A stretch of DNA of 64,000 nucleotides, from assembly GCA_037178675.1 (NCBI GenBank), contig JAYMGJ010000273.1, forward strand, positions 1-64,000, written 5' to 3'. This DNA is from Scleroderma bovista (taxonomy: Eukaryota; Basidiomycota; Agaricomycetes; Boletales; Sclerodermataceae). Positions 60,525 to 64,000 of the stretch are shown piece by piece (position 1 is the first letter of the stretch; the number at the start of each line of letters is the position of its first letter). Below the pieces are notes generated by a model, which made no database searches, was not told where the DNA came from, and worked only from the letters and a program-made list of their open reading frames with translations. The position numbers and the translations under genes are program-made.

Positions 60525-62519
60525 ATGGCACAAAGTGCTGAATCTCAGAGCACTATTTCAGTGGAAACCATACAGCCGACTGAGAATCTTTCGAGGGATG
60601 CCCTTGTCCCCCAGATACCAGACCCCACAAACTCAGAGAACCAACCAAATCCAACGCAGCGTAGGCGTGCCAATATTCAGTTTGTGACACTCTGTTGGAC
60701 CCTGTTTCTCGCCGGATGGAACGATGGCACTACGGGCCCTCTTCTTCCGCGGATCCAAAAGGTTTATGAGGTATGTGTTGTGTTCACTTACTCATGTCTT
60801 TACCAAGACCACGACAGGTTAATTTCACTATCGTATCTCTACTCTTTGTGTTTGCGTGCACCGTTCGTCGCTGCTTTATTTTCACACCCCGCGTTTCTCA
60901 CATAGTGTTAGGGCTTTCTGATCGGAGCACTCTCTAATCTCGTACTTGACCCGAGATATGGCTTTGGCAAGGTATGCGCTACTTTTACTGCCCTCAAGTA
61001 CTACTTACTCTACTGTTCAGGTTATCGTGTTAGGTGCGTCGACTCTTGCTGAACGAACAACACTTCAATATGTCATCGGGATACAGGAACGCTTTTCCAA
61101 CTCATTGGATACTCTATCGATGCCACTGCACCTCCGTTTCCCGTCTTCATACTAGGCTATGCTATCAACGGAGTGGGGATGGCCCTTCAGGTTAGTTACC
61201 AGTGGTGCTAACCATTCTCTCTTGAATCCAGTATGATCTGACAATTATAGGATGCCCAAGCAAATGGTTTCGTTGCCAGTCTCCGAGACGACCCAGAAAC
61301 GAAGATGGGGATATTGCACGCGGTATAGTCCTTCTATATTCGTTACAAACAATCTAACCTATCCTGTGGCTCTAGGCTTATGGTACGCATCGTTCCGTAC
61401 GATGCGCTTGCTGATTTCTGTGCCAGGCGCAGGCGCACTATGCTCCCCACTCGTATCCACGCAATTCGCTCAGCTTCCGCACTGGTCTTTCCATTACCTC
61501 ACTTCGTGGGGAGTAGCTTTTCTGAACATCATTCTGCTTATCGCAGTGTTCAGACTGAAAACACAGGATGGTAAGGGTTTTAGTATCCCATGCCGGACAC
61601 CGTCTTCACATCTGTGAAGAATGTCTCGCCCAGATTGGATTACCACCTGCCGAGCAGGGTGATACTGAAACTAGCCAATTCCGACAAGTGTTCTCGCTCA
61701 AAGCCGTACATCTCCTCGCGTTCTTCATACTCTTGGCTGTGGGCGTGGAAGTCACAATTGGAGGTGCGCATATTCGTTCCGCTGCTTTACTGATAAGCCT
61801 CCTGATATGAACAGGTTGGACTGTGACGTACATCATAAATGTACGAGGTGGTGGTCCATCGTCTGGATACATATCATCTGGTTTTTATGCAGGTATAGCA
61901 TATCAGTGAAAACTTGCTTTCTCCTGAGAATTCCTGTAGGCCTCATGATTGGTCGCGTTGCCCTCTTATGGGTGAATCGGAAGGTACGCCAATGCCGTAA
62001 CACCCTTTCGGCCAGATTTGAGCCACCATATTTACAGATCGGAGAGCGGCGTGCATTGTTCATCTACTCCTTCCTTTGTATCGGTTTACAGTTGGTTGTA
62101 TGGCTAGTACCGTCGCTTGTAGTGGGAGCCATTGCTATATCTATCATTGGTATACTGCAGGGTCCGCTGTACCCTATCGCCATGAACCATGCTGGGAGGA
62201 TATTACCGCGCCGGCTGTTAACAGGTGTGTTCTCCGTATCGGTATACCATCATTGTTCACCGTAGCCTTCGCAGGTTCAATCGGTTGGATAGCAGGATGT
62301 GGGCAGGCCGGTTCTGCATTACTACCATTCATCACAGGGGCTATCGCCTCAAAGTCTGGGATAGAAGTTCTGCAGCCATTGTAAGTGGGAGACCGTTTCC
62401 GAGATTTCATCTCAGCCAATACATTGCAGGCTTGTCGCGATGATGGTCTTCATGACATTTATTTGGGCCATTGTTCCCAACAGCGCACAGAAAGGTCGAC
62501 AAATAGATGTGTGTTCTTA
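60525..62519 (+). CDS. Major facilitator superfamily transporter
   Basis: Fourteen exons (60525-60770, 60818-60862, 60912-60971, 61021-61033, 61087-61190, 61251-61322, 61376-61382, 61427-61570, 61620-61763, 61815-61892, 61940-61983, 62038-62224, 62275-62380, 62429-62519) encode 446 residues. After a ~50-residue hydrophilic N-terminus, about 12 hydrophobic helices are visible, with WTLFLAGWNDGTTGPLLPRI in helix 1, GYAINGVGMALQDAQANGFV, and AGCGQAGSALLPFITGAIAS near the end. The sequence fits the fungal fucose-permease/Bsc6-like MFS group. The substrate is unknown. Two exons are tiny (13 and 7 bases); both are needed to keep the frame and conserved helices. Confidence 0.87.
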
Positions 62520-62969
62520 GTACATTGCCATAATTTTGAAAGGGATGCAGGCTATTGCCTCCTGTAGGCTGGGAGACTTCAAAACATATAAGCAGCGTTA
62601 GACGCCGGATGCCAGCGTCCACCGTTGTGTTCGATGCAATGGCAGAAGTTGAAACTTTCACACTGATTCTTACATCAATCCAGCACTTGACAGCTCGAGA
62701 GTCAAGGCGTCAGGCACGACGTAATGCCCAGGTGCGTGGCCGATCATTGGGCATGTGTGTCCTCATCCAATGATCCAACTCTCCCTCCTTACCCACTTGT
62801 TGCTGCTCTGCGCTCACCACTGTCACTGGCAGCAATCTTGCTCATATCGGTGAGCTTCCATGTGCGATGCCACCCTCTGAGAGTTGTACTGCCAACACGC
62901 CAAGCAGTGTGGGCCACACTGTATTTCCCCTCTCCGGTTGCTCAATTATTATCACTCCCTTTCCACTGG

Positions 62970-63285
62970 ATGGCAAGCACGGACTCGACCAAGATCGTTG
63001 ACCCCCCTCCAGCATTTCCCTTTCGTATCGATGAACGTTTCATGTCCGACAACATACACGCAGGTATTCCAGCATCTACACTCGTCGTAGTAAACCTATG
63101 CAAATACGTCTCGTCAAACACAAACTCCGTCTTGCACAATTATCCAGCAGAGTATGATGTCATTCAACTTAAACAACTCGCTTACTCACTTTCTGCACAG
63201 TTTGCATGCACTCACAATACGTGCTGTAGCAGCCCTGGTTATTATTGTTGCAGTGACCCGCCGGGTGGATGTGAGAGCTCAATAG
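62970..63285 (+). CDS. Possible small single-pass membrane protein
   Basis: Two exons (62970-63151 and 63201-63285), joined across a 49-base intron with good GTATGA/CACAG borders, would encode 88 residues ending in a transmembrane helix (ALTIRAVAALVIIVAVTRRV). Without splicing, the same ATG opens a 121-codon Cys-rich frame to 63335 instead. The intron length matches the rest of the window, which favours the spliced form. I do not recognise the family, and the call is tentative. Confidence 0.3.
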
Positions 63286-63335
63286 CAAATCACTTGTTGT
63301 GTTACTTACAACGAGACTCAGGAATTACGCTATGA

Positions 63336-64000
63336 ACGCAATTACCTGGCTGTGTTACGGTGTTTTGCAATTTTGTCATTTGGCAACTCTGGTCAAATGA
63401 TAGTAAAAGTATATGGGTGGTTTCGTGTTTTCAATGACCGCCAAAGCTCCGCATGATTTTGTTTCAGCCGCGCCTTGACAGTAAACAAGGTGCCATATAC
63501 AACGGTGCTATTTTTCCCTCACTCCTTTCTCTGGAAGTCCGTCAAGCCGCATATGGTACATGGTTAAGCAACACACTTAGGTATGGAACACAAATCTATC
63601 AATATTATCTTCCACTGCAGGAAGATACCAGGTAACAAGGTTCGGGGTATACCGGGGATGTGGACTAGAGACAATGTGTAGGATGGACAGTGGTTGGGTA
63701 GTGATGAGAAATTTGTGGAAGAAGTTAGATTTTGCGGATAGCCTTCAAGAGGGCATTAACACTAATAGGTATCTCGCTGGAGCCTGCTTCCGGTGGTGGG
63801 ACAACAGGTGGCAGAGACTTGCTACCGTATGGTCTATAGGATGGAGTGGTGAGTCATGCCGGATACAGTATAAAAAGCACAAGACAGCAACGTACTGATC
63901 ATTCCACCAGGCGAAATAGTTGATGTTTAGAGATTTCATCGATACCTCTGCTTCCCGTGTGAACGTCCCAGGGGGAAATATTTCCATGAGCGTCGCTCGT
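63336..64000. other. Unassigned sequence at the window end
   Basis: Frames at 63453-63635 (RYGTQIYQYYLPLQEDT), 63674-63898 and, on the minus strand, 63745-63987 show some protein-like composition, but no family, start or splice pattern can be supported. A gene continuing beyond the window is possible. Confidence 0.3.

Overview
The window is nuclear DNA of a filamentous basidiomycete, most likely an Agaricomycete. Genes are packed on both strands and are cut by many short GT-AG introns (mostly 45-60 bases, CTAAC-like branch points). The proteins are fungal: a Fus3/Kss1-type MAP kinase, a CaaX-tailed Skt5, a DyP peroxidase, an H2A ending in SQEV, and a clustered nitrate pathway. All gene models were built by eye by joining reading frames across splice sites that restore conserved family sequence; every multi-exon model below closes in frame.

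Layout. 1-6.6 kb: 3' part of a MAP kinase, a poorly conserved minus-strand stretch with membrane-protein-like exons, and SKT5 (chitin synthase activator). 7.7-16.1 kb is accessory: an acyltransferase-like gene, decayed sequence, a DyP peroxidase, more decayed sequence, and a truncated, frameshifted second copy of the acyltransferase whose 3' half is nearly identical to the first. 16.6-30.8 kb: a complete nitrate assimilation cluster, nitrite reductase (minus), nitrate transporter (plus) and nitrate reductase (plus). The reductase and transporter share a GATA-rich divergent promoter, and a 732-bp palindromic-ended transposon-like element sits upstream of nitrate reductase.

32.4-62.5 kb is mostly housekeeping: an RmlD/MAT2B-like dehydrogenase, VPS16 (HOPS/CORVET), a CSC1-like osmosensitive channel, two gene relics (M20 peptidase and an MRD1-like RRM), SEC20 (Golgi-ER SNARE), a PHD-chromodomain protein, an RMD1-like DUF155 protein, LSM8 (U6 snRNP), a triose-phosphate-type transporter, histone H2A, ATP10 (ATP synthase assembly), SEC24 (COPII coat, with an N-terminal WW domain) and an MFS transporter. 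The last 1.5 kb holds at most one small membrane protein.

How genes work together: the 16.6-30.8 kb block takes up nitrate, reduces it to nitrite and then to ammonium. VPS16, SEC20 and SEC24 all serve membrane traffic but show no sign of co-regulation beyond being neighbours. No unmistakably novel system was found. The most unusual items are the acyltransferase/DyP duplication block, the palindromic element in the nitrate cluster, and several odd gene architectures (WW-SEC24, half-PHD plus chromodomain, micro-exons, an ATG-only exon, GC-AG introns).
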